A stretch of 64,000 bases of DNA, from NCBI GenBank assembly GCA_949358305.1, contig OX442314.1:31173118-31237117 (forward strand). Direction: 5' to 3'. The notes beneath the pieces are model-generated. The model saw only the letters and a list, made by a program, of their open reading frames with translations, had not been told where the DNA came from and made no database searches. The stretch is from Strigamia acuminata. Its lineage: Eukaryota; Arthropoda; Chilopoda; Geophilomorpha; Linotaeniidae. Of this stretch, positions 10,301 through 19,530 are shown one piece after another; position 1 is the first letter of the stretch; every line of letters starts with the position of its first letter. The translations under genes were made by a program, and so were the position numbers.

Positions 10301-10909
10301 CGTTCGTCCTTCCTCCACGTTCGTTACTCCTTCTAACACTTCAAGTCCATCAAAGTTCAAGAGTTCGCTGCACAAATAAACAGTTCCGTCGTCGCCTCGC
10401 ACCTTCATCTCAATAAAATTTATCGAATGTGCGTCGATCACCGTCTCTTCACTCGTCACTAACGCCCTCGGTTTCGTTCGCACCTTCGGTTCGATGCGTC
10501 GAAGTCCTCCGTCGATCGTCGTTGTGTTGCAAAACGAAATTTTCCCGCTCTCCACCGTCATCTTCACGCCCTGATGCTCCATAAATGGCTGCCCCACCCA
10601 AATATCCGTCGACATCACCTCGTCGTCAACAACGTAGAATGGCACCGCATCCACCGCCACTCCGCGATATTTCGTGCGACCCAAATAAACTTGTTCATCC
10701 TGGTTGACCCCGTAGTTGAATCCACGAATTTTATACGCAAATTTCGGCTCGTCGATTCCCGCCTGTCTCGCGAACGTCTTGCTGACTAAACACAACTCAC
10801 TCTGCGTGTCGATGCCTGCCGTGCACGAGCGTCCCGCGACCGTCATTATTGTTGCGAATTTCGGGATCATAACTTCTCCTACTATCTTCTTGCAGGCGTG
10901 CGTCTTCAC
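7349..10909 (-). CDS. pol: Ty3/gypsy Pol polyprotein (PR-RT-RH-IN)
   Basis: An open frame of 1,186 codons. Protease: near residue 34 the active-site triad reads D-T-Q rather than D-T/S-G, which is unusual and probably harmful. RT: M-P-F-G-L near 410 and catalytic Y-M-D-D near 460. RNase H: I-H-T-D-A-S. Integrase: an H-x3-H (in H-G-H-P-A) and C-x2-C zinc module, then Asp in H-L-D-H-V, Asp in I-T-D-R-G and Glu in G-Q-V-E-R-T for the DDE site. A GPY/F-type module (Y-R-G-P-L-R-I-G) ends the integrase, followed by an acidic tail. There is no ATG at the start: the frame continues upstream into the last zinc knuckle and is -1 relative to gag. No env follows. Confidence 0.9.
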   Translation of the reverse strand: MKTHACKKIVGEVMIPKFATIMTVAGRSCTAGIDTQSELCLVSKTFARQAGIDEPKFAYKIRGFNYGVNQDEQVYLGRTKYRGVAVDAVPFYVVDDEVMSTDIWVGQPFMEHQGVKMTVESGKISFCNTTTIDGGLRRIEPKVRTKPRALVTSEETVIDAHSINFIEMKVRGDDGTVYLCSELLNFDGLEVLEGVTNVEEGRTRIPIMNRGVSAVRVRKEKKLGHVETINDAPSLQCSEVKRVESRESRGESIITLHDLKVGEGVSEENKLRIVELVNEFRDCFATNLLEVGKFENLKMDIELTTDRAVNLRRYPYSSAQQREINAMICELEGAGFIKKSNSAFNSPIVVVRKKSGEMQICIDFRCLNEATVKEHFPCPRIEEIFDGTHDWEIFSVFDLAAGYYQVELTEGAQRKTAFSTMANKWQFTRMPFGLVNAPFVFNRMMEMAFGHLPREIMRRYMDDLLQGAKNVDELFQKMKTLLVEMKKAKLTLKLSKCHFLCSEVNCLGLRLAAEGLRPGLEKTSAIRNFPTPRDVKGVRSFLGLCGYFRRFVAGYAAKCKPLTNLARKNEPFMWKKECEAAFRNLIGELVSAPVLKVFDNTRPCEIHTDASQEGLGAILMQGDERGILHPVLYASRTTTDCERRYHSTELELLAVVWAVRQFRMYVYGAEFVIVTDCEAVRYGLKKKELTPRIGRWVLQLSEYDFRTVHRPGLLMSHVDALSRNAESCQQLKTKENEVMSRFRVNEIRLMGGDWLEAAQMSDIECREIKSALQQNNNEGLTERMQNKIRQFTLKNGHVYHILRRKGEKKRKRIYVPKGIQRQITREVHESHGHPATEGTMDAILKRFWFPRMRKFVKAIIGSCVKCLIYKEPGGRRPGALNVIIREKVPWHTVHLDHVGPFPKSGGYKYVLVAVCNYSKVTFLRATKSTSAKETCRKLRELCMRMWVPTRVITDRGTAFKNNEFTELCNELGVGHVLTSTENPRANGQVERTNRTLVPMMASCVVKADGSDWAAHLNGIEIALNSRTSRSTGKTPMEILYGFQPRTIIEPRLAAVAVEDNDEEEADFERTRDEAHDALTAAQVRQKKAFDRHRGPNKMFKEGDVVVVRRKALAAQGTAGKLSALYRGPLRIGRKISDTVYEVQSFEDPPRYRVTAPTDQIKRWEITDDADNASEDEDQDESEDRLV

Positions 10910-12015
10910 CTCCTTTGGTCTCGTCGATTTCCGCTCGCGTTTCGGCTCTGGACACTTGTTGGCGTAATGCCCGCTCGCATCACAGTTGAAGCACTTGACT
11001 TTTGGGCAATTTGCAGAAATGTGCCCGCTTCCTTACACCCAAAGCACCGGGTCTCGCCTGTACACTCGTTGGCACGGTGCCCCTCCTCCCCACATTTAAA
11101 ACAGGCCGTGTGTGATTTTCGCACACTTACTTTCTCCCTCGGCACGACCAGCTTTGGTTTAAACTCACTTTTCACTTCACTTTTAACACTCACGTATCTG
11201 GACTCGATTGTTTTAACGTCTCGAATTATTTCACCGATACTGCTGTATTGTTTCAAATATATTGCACTCATTACTGTTTTGTTTTTCAGTCCGTCCACGA
11301 TATAATCAGGCGCCTCCGCCAAACTTAGCTTTAATTTGCTACACACTGCCCACTTCCGATGCACGTACGCTTCAACCGTATCGTCGGGTTTCTGCGGCGC
11401 CTGCATCATGGCTTGCTTTTCAGCAAGGGTCAACTCCTGGTCGGGGAAATCACGTAGAAAACACCAGGCCCAATCGCTGTAATGGCGCTCCAATTCACCC
11501 GTATTTTCTTGCCAAACTTTGGCCGCTCCTTCCAGGGCCGCCGCTGCGTTTGTCACCTTCGTGGTGTTCGTCCAGTGGTAGTCCTTCGCATATTCCTCGA
11601 CTATCTGGAGCCATTCCGTCGTGGTCCTAGTCTGGTCTCGTTCGCCCGAAAATTTTGGCAGTTTCGACGCCGTTCGCGTCTCGCGCCGCGAGTTTTCTAA
11701 CTGCATTTGTGCAATCAGCAACTGTACGGCCTTCTCGGCTCCCGTCGCATTAGCATCTACCGTTTTCTGCGCCTCTCGTAACGGTTGGTCGTCGTCTTCT
11801 TCCTCCTCGTCCTTCTCGTCGGCGACCGTCTCGCCTGCCGCCTTTTGCATCGCTCGCCACATCTCGACCGCCATCTCCGCTTTCCGCTTTCGGAACGTTG
11901 TGAGCCCGAGTTTCTTCATCTCGGGGCGCATTTCCTCCGTTCTCAGGATCAAAAGGTTCTCCACTGTGGGTATTTCGCCCTTCGCAATCATCGCAAGTAC
12001 CGCCGGGATGTCCAT
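10906..12015 (-). CDS. gag: Ty3/gypsy Gag, frameshifted near its end
   Basis: An ATG at 12015 opens 369 codons: a Glu/Asp-rich N-terminal linker, a gag capsid domain (W-L-Q-I-V-E-E-Y, L-x-x-F-P-D-Q-E-L), and one complete CCHC knuckle (C-F-K-C...G-H-R-A-N-E-C). A second knuckle starts C-F-G-C-K-E-A-G and then falls out of frame at about 11023-11026. In the -1 frame the remaining His and Cys of that knuckle and a third complete CCHC knuckle appear, and the frame runs straight on into pol. The simplest reading is a one-base deletion in a formerly fused gag-pol. Programmed -1 slippage is the alternative. Confidence 0.85.
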   Translation of the reverse strand: MDIPAVLAMIAKGEIPTVENLLILRTEEMRPEMKKLGLTTFRKRKAEMAVEMWRAMQKAAGETVADEKDEEEEDDDQPLREAQKTVDANATGAEKAVQLLIAQMQLENSRRETRTASKLPKFSGERDQTRTTTEWLQIVEEYAKDYHWTNTTKVTNAAAALEGAAKVWQENTGELERHYSDWAWCFLRDFPDQELTLAEKQAMMQAPQKPDDTVEAYVHRKWAVCSKLKLSLAEAPDYIVDGLKNKTVMSAIYLKQYSSIGEIIRDVKTIESRYVSVKSEVKSEFKPKLVVPREKVSVRKSHTACFKCGEEGHRANECTGETRCFGCKEAGTFLQIAQKSSASTVMRAGITPTSVQSRNASGNRRDQRR

Positions 12016-12212
12016 CGTGATTTTTGACGTTCAAAAAAAAACTTTTCGACCACGCGTCGCTGTTTCGCTCTTTTGTCTTGGGTTTTTTAGGCCTCGCGCC
12101 GCTTTTCCCACTCTCTGCTCACGCTGGATTCCGGTTCTGGTCACCACACTTATCTTTTTCAGTTCGCAATTTTGTAGAACATCCCACTTCTGATGTAAAG
12201 TTATCGCTTTTC

Positions 12213-12442
12213 TCTCTCTCGAAACTTGATGAAAACTAATAAAATGACTTTTGCCAAAATGGCCACACGTCCAGTCAGTCTTATTTTCAAAGCAAGAATG
12301 TTTTATTTTACAGAAAATATACAAAGGTCTTTTTAATCTTAATCCTTTTAATCTCTGCTCACATTCCTCGCGTTGGCGCGCGTGTCTTCTTGGCAATCCT
12401 GTCGCCCCCTCGTGTTGTTTTTCCACGTCGCGCTTTTACATT
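12213..12442 (-). repeat. gypsy 5' LTR (230 bp)
   Basis: Partner of 7101-7330. The sense transcript of the element would start in this copy and read toward lower coordinates. Confidence 0.88.
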
Positions 12443-12451
12443 CCACAATTG

Positions 12452-12710
12452 AAATTAACACTAGAACTGTCAAAGGGGTCATTTTTACCCTTTTGACAGT
12501 TTAAAACAGATGTAACACTAAAAGCAATGGGTTTACAATGCTGTTATTTTTTTACTTTTACTGATTTATGATGCTTTCCATCATAAATCAGAGAACATGG
12601 CATTTTTCCTAAGAAATAATGAAAAAAAAGAGAATTTACTTAGAACTCCCGAAAGGGGTCAAAATGACCCCTTGCAATAACAAGAACAATACGTACACAA
12701 AACGTGCACA
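12452..12710. mobile_element. Possible piggyBac-like terminal fragment
   Basis: A TTAA is followed by CACTAGAACTGTCAAAGGGG and a small inverted repeat built on GGGGTCA/TGACCCC. A similar block (AGAACTCCCGAAAGGGGTCA) recurs near 12640. TTAA plus CACTAGAA-like ends are typical of piggyBac relatives. No transposase and no matching far end are seen. A perfect 13-bp hairpin (CTGATTTATGATG) is at about 12562-12592. Confidence 0.35.
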
Positions 12711-12805
12711 AAACGTGCATGAATCGTGCAAAATACATAAACAATACGTGTATACAACGTTTTGGCATCAAATTGATTCAATAACAAACGAAACATGCGA
12801 AGAAA

Positions 12806-12909
12806 ATAGCAAAACAAAAATTGATAGTTTTTATAAAACCTGATAAAATTAAATTTCCGTTTTTAATTTTATCAGGTTTTATAAAAACCATCAATTTTTG
12901 TTTTGCTAT
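12806..12909. repeat. 45-bp inverted repeat (hairpin)
   Basis: Arms 12806-12850 and 12865-12909 are reverse complements with one mismatch, around a 14-bp loop. This may be a small foldback element or hairpin. No coding potential. Confidence 0.85.
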
Positions 12910-12989
12910 ATTTCAAAATGTACGACGATTGTCAATATATTTCAAAATATATTGGCATACATTTTCATACTTTTTCAAATATACCCGTA

Positions 12990-13260
12990 TTTAAATATAT
13001 TTTGCGACCATATGGGAAGGTTCAAAACCGGTTCACAAATCGAATTCAACACACCTTGCATATTTGCCATAGTTATTTCGCGAGTTTTTCCACGCACACA
13101 CACGAACATTCTTTCACTTCTATCGCGGCACGAATGTCCGTTCGACGCGGGGCGAGCGAAGTCCTACACGTCTCTTCACGTAGCAGCAACGTTATCCTGT
13201 CGACTGGCGCCACGTCGGCTTCGTGAAGTTCGACGAAAGGAATAAACGACAACTGCAAAA
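12990..13260 (-). pseudogene. Possible gypsy leader and gag start
   Basis: The minus strand shares a 43-bp block (13210-13254) with the gypsy remnant at 1705-1747. Further along it has a short frame opening M-A-N-M-Q-G and a CCATATGG context like that near 5295. It is probably the 5' end of a second, truncated copy of the same family. Confidence 0.35.
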
Positions 13261-13499
13261 CAAACGAAATGGCGCTCCAGGCGCCGAAACGTCATGCACA
13301 CGCAACGCACTCGACACACACCAAGCCGTCGCGCCCTCACGACAAGAACGTAAGGTCATCAGAATCTCACCCTCACCCAAATAATCTCAGATAAAATAAC
13401 TGAAATTTATGGGGCGCCGTTTGGGCCAAAAATAAGTCCCAGACGGTATGTTGTAAAATTAAAATATATGGTGTTTTCTTTTATGACATATAATAATCT

Positions 13500-13797
13500 T
13501 TTTGTGTATGGGATAAAGTTTTTGGAGATGGGATAAAGTTTTTGGATGGGATAAAGTTTTTGGATGGGATATAGTTTTTGGAGATAGAATAAAGTTTTTG
13601 GATGGGATAAAGTTTTTGGAGATAGAATAAAGTTTTTGTGTATGGGATAAAGTTTTTGAATGGGATAAAGTTTTTGGAAATAGAATAAAGTTTTTGTGTA
13701 TGGGATAAAGTTTTTGGATGGGATAAAGTTTTTGGAGAAAGAATAAAGTTTTTGTGTATGGGATAAAGTTTTTGGATGGGATAAAGTTTTTGGATAT
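13500..13797. repeat. Minisatellite 1
   Basis: About 15 short tandem copies built on GGGATAAAGTTTTTGGA, alternating with TGTATGGGATAAAG variants. Unit length varies from 17 to 23 bp. Open in one minus-strand frame by composition only. Confidence 0.9.
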
Positions 13798-14135
13798 AGG
13801 AAAAATCGGTTATCGGATATAGAAAAAATCGGATATCGGATATAAAAAAAATCGGATATCAAATATAGAAAAAATCGGATATCGGATATAAAAAAAATCG
13901 GATATCGGATATAGAAAAAATCGGATATCGGATATAGAAAAAATCGGTTATCGGATATAGAAAAAATCGGATATCGGATATAGAAAAAATCGGTTATCGG
14001 ATATAGAAAAAATCGGATATTGGATATAGAAAAAATCGGATATCGGATATAGAAAAAATCGGATATCGGATATAGAAAAAATCGGATATCGGATATAGAA
14101 AAAATCGGATATCGGATATAGGAAAAATCGGATTT
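13798..14135. repeat. Minisatellite 2
   Basis: About 15 tandem copies of a roughly 22-bp unit built on GATATAGAAAAAATCGGATA, with ATC/TTA variants. It abuts minisatellite 1 directly. The two make a 245-codon minus-strand open frame rich in Phe, Ile, Tyr and Ser, which I do not regard as a gene. Confidence 0.92.
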
Positions 14136-14187
14136 CGGTGCCATCTGTTACTTCTAAAAAAAATTAAAAAATTAAAGTAAAAATTTT

Positions 14188-14263
14188 CACAAACAGCAGG
14201 ATTTGAACCTGTGTGGAAAGATTCCTAGACCATTGCCTTAACCACTGGACCACCACGACAAAC
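14188..14263 (-). tRNA. tRNA-Ser-derived pseudogene or SINE head
   Basis: The minus strand has a perfect Pol III B box (GGTTCAAATCC, 14199-14209) and an A-box-like TGGTCCAGTGGTT. The body resembles tRNA-Ser (GTCGTGG, AGTGGTTAAGGC, CTAGxAATC), but it lacks the long variable arm, has extra bases in the D-arm region and has a weak anticodon stem. The loop would read AGG. It is followed on the minus strand by an AT-rich tail. It is not a functional tRNA. A short SINE or a retro-pseudogene fits best. Confidence 0.55.
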
Positions 14264-14612
14264 TATTATTGTCTTCATGTTGGTGAACAAAGTTCTGATG
14301 TCATGCAATCATGGAATCTCAAAAGGGGAAATGACATCATTGAATCTTAAATAAGAAAATTCAACCTGGATCTTGGAACTATTTTTTACCTAGCAACTGT
14401 TGTTTACAGTATTCATACACTAGGCCTGATTGCTCAGATTAGATGAATACACAGACAAAATAGTGCAAACTTTGAGCTCATTGTTTGCATTGTTGGCTGT
14501 TTATGGAATGAAATTATTTTAGGGTTGCATTCAGCATGATACAACAATTCTCCATGTTTATTATTACAACAATCTGTGAGTATCTTATACATGTGTTCCC
14601 CTCGTCAGTTTA
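14264..14612. other. No recognisable gene
   Basis: Unique-looking AT-rich sequence between the tRNA-like relic and the RT fragment. I see no motif. Confidence 0.4.
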
Positions 14613-15469
14613 ATGGAGATTGAGAAAACTACCGCCGGGGAGGCAGAGATACATTTGGATATGGAAGTTCCTATTAGGAGTCGACCATATCGTGTCCCCG
14701 AGGCGCAAGAAGCGGTGTTGAAAAAGCTTATATCAGAGATGTGTGAGGCAGGGTTGGTTTCGGAGTCAGCTTCTCCGTACTGCTCACCCTGTCTTTTAGT
14801 GCAAAAAAGGGATGGGAGCGCCCGGCTCTGTGTGGATTATCGGAAACTAAACGCACACATGGTCGGGGACGCATATCTCCTTCCGCTCCTCGAGAGCGTT
14901 ACAGACCGCATAGGTCAGAATAGGGTCTTAAGTGCCCTGGATGTAAGTAATGCTTTTTGGCAAATCGGTATGAGGAAATGTGATATTGACAAAACTGCGT
15001 TCGCCACTCCTTTCGGAAATTATGCGAGCCTTGTAATGCCACAAGGTTCTAAGGTTTCGCCAAGCTCATTTCAAAGAATAATAGATTGCGTTTTGAATGG
15101 TTTGGGACAGATATCTTTTGCATATTTAAATGATATTTTGATCTTCTTCGCTAATTTCGAACAACATTTAGCGGATGTGGCTCAGGTGTTTCAGCGTTTA
15201 AGGAAGGCCAAACTGAAGTTAAAGCCGAGTAAATGCAAATTTGCAGTGGAGGAGGCAGTATTCTTGGGGCACGTTTTCACCAATGGCACTGTAAGGCCAA
15301 TGGAAGAACGCACTAAAGCAGTGACAAAGTGTCCTCAGCCACAGAATGTTAAAGACATACAATCCTTTGTGGGATTCCTGAATTTTTATCGGCGGTTCAT
15401 ACAGGATTTCGCTAAAATAGCGCAACCTCTGACCGACCTAACTCGTAAGGAAGTAAAACTTTTGGGACA
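14613..15469 (+). pseudogene. Ty3/gypsy reverse transcriptase fragment
   Basis: About 285 codons of RT, from the pre-RT segment (P-I-R-S-R-P-Y-R-V-P) through L-C-V-D-Y-R-K-L-N and L-D-V-S-N-A-F-W-Q to the thumb (S-F-V-G-F-L-N-F-Y-R-R-F). The catalytic Y-x-D-D reads Y-L-N-D, so one metal-binding Asp is lost, and the usual M-P-F-G-L-x-N-A-P has become M-P-Q-G-S-K-V-S-P. The fragment ends where a foldback MITE inserted. It is open, but it has no protease, integrase or LTR and is diverged at key sites. Confidence 0.88.
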
Positions 15470-16248
15470 CCCTGTATACAGGGTGTCCCAAAAGTCTGAA
15501 CCTTCCCAAGTAATTTCCAAAATACTTGAGATATCAGAAAACTGAAGAAAAACTCAAGGGGGAAATCTTTCATTGCAAATCTGATGGGATCCTCAAATTT
15601 GACCTCAAAGGTCATTTTCAAGGTCATTCACTTGCTAACTTCTAAACCAATCAGGTTAGAGTAAAATTTCCAATTTCAAAGTTGTAGAGAACCATCTAAT
15701 TAGTCTAGAACTGTTCTTAAAAAAATTATTTCTTACTGAAAAGTTTTGAGAAAAAAGGTCTGAAACATTAGTTTACTCAGCTTTGTAACTCAGCTTTGTA
15801 ACTTAAAACTATTGAGGCAACCAAGCTAATCCTCAATTAGGACACTTTATTGGGTCATACTTGTAAGTAGAAGAGAGGAAACACAAAAGAAAGGAAATAA
15901 TTTATTTTGGAAATACATTCCACATGATAGTTTTAGGTTACAAAGCTGAGTAGACTAACATTTCAAACCTTTTTTTCTCAAAACTTTTCCGTAAGAAATA
16001 ATCTTTTTAAGAACAGTTCTAGACTAATTAGATGGTTCTCTACAACTTTGAAATTGGAAATTTTACTCTAACCTGATTGGTTTAGAAGTTAGCAAGTGAA
16101 TGACCTTGAAAATGACCTTTGAGGTCAAATTTGAGGATCCCATCAGATTTGCAATGAAAGATTTCCCCTATGAGTTTTTCTTCAGTTTTCTGATATCTCA
16201 AGTATTTTGGAAATTACTTGGGGAGGTTCAGACTTTTGGGACACCCTG
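15458..16248. mobile_element. Foldback MITE copy 2 (TA target)
   Basis: The main element, 15479-16248, starts CAGGGTGTCCC, ends GGGACACCCTG and is flanked by TA. Its arms of about 300 bp mirror each other. Just left of it, 15458-15476 is the inverted terminus again (TTTTGGGACACCCTG), making an end-to-end junction, as if it inserted beside the remnant of another copy. It shares internal blocks with copies 1 and 3. Confidence 0.83.
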
Positions 16249-16289
16249 TATATCTTAGGGAAAAAAAAAAAAAAAAAAAAAACTCTTGA

Positions 16290-17608
16290 TTCCGGGTAGA
16301 TATTTTGTTTTGGTTTTATTTCTGTAGAATTACAATCTGGTTGATGTGACTCCTACGTATGACTCTCACATCAGGGTTTGGAATGGATGCAGGATGTTGC
16401 CCTACTGAAGAGAAAAAAAAAGAGAAAAAAAAAAATACACAATGTTTGGAAGACATTTTGAGGTGATGGAGAAATCATCAGTTTTAAGCACATACCGACA
16501 GAGGGGGTGTGGATTTTTAGGTGTGTACGCCGTCAAGCCACATCAACACTTTGGCGCTTTCCTCGCTGTGCTCCTTGGCCTCATCTGGAAGGGTTGAGAC
16601 CGCGGGGATGGTCGATAAAGAGGAGGTTTCCACGATGGGGGATTGCTGACCAACCGGCGGCTGAGGCGGAGCGTCGGTGGCAGGAATGATGGTTGATAAG
16701 GTGTGCCGAGTCGGAAGAGTGATGCTGACGGGATTGGTGGGCGGTACAGGAAGTAGGGTGGCCGGTTGTGATTGGGGAATGAGTTGGTGTCGAGTGGTGG
16801 AAGGAGTGCCCGGCCGACGGCTTGATAGGTTGGGGCCTGGTTTGGCGAAGGAGGGGCGTCGACGACCGCCCCGTGAAATTGCATTGTCCAGGGTAGTGAT
16901 GATTGGTGGTGTCGGGCGAAGATTGGAAAGGGCATCACCAGGGAGTCGCTCTTGTCCAAGGTACAGTTTGATCAAAATAAACAGTCCAACCGACAAGACA
17001 CACGCCCAGAATACATAGGATAGAATCCAGCAGATGAGACGGAAGGTCTGAAAAGACAAAAAAGAGAAAGAAAAATATAAGAATAAAAAGATAGATACAC
17101 AAAATAAAGAAAAAAAAAATATAAATAAATAAGAAGGGAGAAGAGGAAGAGAAGAGAGGAAAAAATGACACACTTACGGTATTGCGTGGTATCTCGCGCC
17201 GGCGATAAGAGTTGGTAGTGTCAGAGACATCTCGATTTAACGTGCGCCCTCTGCTAAGGGTGGGGCTTGATGAGAGTGGAGGGTGCGACAGGGGCAAACG
17301 CGGCGACGAAGTTTTGGCGGAGGCTCCCAGGACCTCCACGGTCTCGTTAAAAATAACTCGGAGGGTTACCGGCCCCCCGCGAATGGAGTCGGAACGGTCA
17401 AACTTCTTACGAGATGGGATGGTTGGGGGCTCGTGATTGACAAGAGCGTATAAATCTCCGCCGTAGGTGAAGGAAGCGGCAAGGTTGAGTCCTGGCTGAG
17501 CTCAATCCTTCGGAAAATTGGGTTTGAAATGGAAAGCGCCTTAGGAGTAGAGGTTCGAGGGCTCGTGCTCATGTTGTTAAGTGCAATGCAATGTTTGGAT
17601 ACAGCCAT
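16290..17608 (-). pseudogene. Unrecognised spliced gene, single-pass membrane protein, frame broken
   Basis: Minus-strand gene model. The ATG at 17608 has a good context (CACCATGG). Exon 1 runs to 17178 with donor GTAAGTG. Exon 2 starts at 17047 after a pyrimidine-rich TTTTCAG, in matching phase 0. The stop is at 16517-16519. A 3'-UTR intron runs 16495 to 16405 (donor GTATGT, long T-rich acceptor). AATAAA lies at 16315-16320. Exon 2 opens with a clear 24-residue membrane segment (W-I-L-S-Y-V-F-W-A-C-V-L-S-V-G-L-F-I-L-I) followed by about 150 residues rich in Pro, Ser and Thr. The ATG frame and the frame that joins exon 2 differ. A shift of one base is needed within 17400-17505, so the gene is broken or the assembly has an indel. 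Family unknown. Confidence 0.5.
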
Positions 17609-17762
17609 GGTGGAGATGGGAGTGCAACTGAGGAGGTAAAGGGATGAACGAGGGGTTTTTATTCATGGTTCGGGAATGAGGTGTGGCGGGAAGATGAGAA
17701 ACCTGAAATTCTTTGATTGCCCCAATGGCAATTGGAGAAAGGAAAAGGAGGGAAGGTCAGGA

Positions 17763-19519
17763 TGTGACGGTGACGACCACAACTCCCATTTAACAATGGT
17801 ACCGGGAAGAGATCGCAATAAATAAACAGTGAATACAATACGAGATAAATACAAGACAGTTTATTGTTGGCAAACAATATGCAGTGAGCTAAATTATACA
17901 TAAGACTAATGCCAACATTTGGCAAGTTAAATCAGCTATTAAACTATACAAAGAATTAGCCAACTGGCCCTAGAATAATATCACTACGGGTCTGGAATAT
18001 GGGAGCGGTTTCCCCATCGCTCGACCTGATTATAGATGTCATCTTAAGCCGGATGGCTGTGTCCTGGAGTCCGATATGGCTTCGCTGGTTTCCTTGGTTC
18101 GCTGTGTAAATTATCGCACGTCGATAAATCGAATGATCTGAGCATTGCGGTTGACTTTGTCTGCACCGCCACAACTTTGGGAGGATATTGGTGTAAGTAA
18201 ATGTATTCATTTACTTATCAATATTCCGCTTATGAATTATATTTAATTCATATCGTTGTGAATTCTTATTTAGATATTTTGTGGATAAGTTGTCGTCAAC
18301 TTATCGGTTACATTTGCGTCTTTGATGTAATCGTGATCGTAATTAAGTCTTCTGACTTGATTAATCAACTTGTCGCCAAGTTAATATTTAGCTGTTATAA
18401 ATAAAATGAAGATTAGGCTTCCCGTCGCAACACACAATTGCCATCGAAAGAAAATATACGCCTTGCAATGCAGAACGGTATCAAGCGTCCCCTGCGTCGC
18501 GACACGGTCGTTCGTCTGGCGATTGACGGTATCACGTACACAGGAGTCGATAGCTCGCGGCTCCGCACAGCAGTATAATCTCTCGCGGTACTAATAATAG
18601 ACCGACTACTTTGGCATCGAATACCATGAGAATCAGCTTGCCAAACACTTGGTGCTACTCGTGGTTACTGTAAAACAGACTGCTTTGGCACCATCCGGTG
18701 AAGGAACTAATTCTCAACAGCAACGATGCTACTTGCGGTAACGGAATACGTTCATACCGAGAAAGACCACATGGTCCTGTCCGGAGGATACTGAATTGCA
18801 CAACGGCGGGTTCTCCTTCGGCGTCGCAACCGTAAACTGTAACATTTATGCAACATAATGATCCCAGCACTTCGACTTCAATTGCCGGCGGTGGCATGAT
18901 TCTGTAGAATCATGCAACGGTTCTTTGTGAATAAATCAACAAAGAACCAAAAGGTTTTTTTACGTGAACAACGAATCATATTTCTTAAGTAACAATACCA
19001 AACAGAAAATAATCAAACAGAGCTGCTGAATGGCCGGTTGTTTGGGTTTATATAACCTGACTGGATTAGGGATTAATCCAATCAACCAACTGGAACATGG
19101 GTTCCACGAATCCCTCCAATCTCGTATCACCGGAAGTGGATACTGAGGAGCAATATGCTAATTCACACCACAACCGGAACTGGATACCCAGGACCGGAAA
19201 TGGATCCACCAATCACATCGATCGGTTGATTGATGGAATATCAAATCTCCATTTCTGCTGAACTAGAGATTCCCATCACTTAGTGTGAACAATAATCATT
19301 AATATATATATTTATATTAATCCTGATAAAGTGTCGTTTCATACAAATAAATATATTCTTATATTTATTTACCAGTTTCTTAACTCGCAATTCGAATTTA
19401 CCGCTGAATTATAATCGCGCCATCTAGTGGCGACTCGGAGCATTGACAAATGCGGGTTTCGCCGAAAACACTTAAAATTCGGCCGTGTTATTAATAAATA
19501 GCACTTATAAACCGTCATA
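17763..19519 (-). repeat. Element 1 3' LTR
   Basis: Direct repeat of 28178-29933. Plus-strand ends are TGTGACGG and CCGTCATA. It contains the block GCGCCATCTAGTGG near 19420, a motif recurring in other LTRs here (32339, and inverted near 32803). Short open frames inside it are identical in both LTRs and carry no recognisable product. Confidence 0.95.
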
Positions 19520-19530
19520 CATCCCCCTTA
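19520..19530 (-). other. Element 1 polypurine tract
   Basis: The minus strand reads TAAGGGGGATG next to the 3' LTR. The core AAGGGGGA is the same as in element 2 (37788-37795). Confidence 0.75.

Larger units (their letters stand above)
7101..12442 (-). mobile_element. Ty3/gypsy element with 230-bp LTRs
   Basis: Minus-strand element with 230-bp LTRs at both ends, a gag ORF (12015-10906) and a pol ORF (10909-7349). Domain order is protease, RT, RNase H, integrase. I count three differences between the LTRs (about 98.7% identity), so it is young. The LTR begins TGTAAAAG in sense but lacks a clean CA end. I found no target duplication, PBS or PPT that I trust, so the exact outer ends may be off by a few bases. 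A one-base frameshift divides what would otherwise be one continuous gag-pol frame. Confidence 0.9.

Noticed and set aside
11750-12034. Other open frames overlapping gag of the 7.1-12.4 kb element, both strands
   Set aside because: They are explained by GC-rich codon bias in the real gag frame.
13407-14144. 245-codon open frame rich in Phe, Ile and Tyr
   Set aside because: It is only the translation of two minisatellites and has no other sign of being a gene.
14188-14263. Functional tRNA gene
   Set aside because: The anticodon stem does not pair well, the D-arm has extra bases, and a Ser-type body lacks its variable arm.
18406-18594. Short open frames repeated in both LTRs of element 1
   Set aside because: Identity simply reflects identical LTRs. 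No start context, domain or splice signal supports coding.
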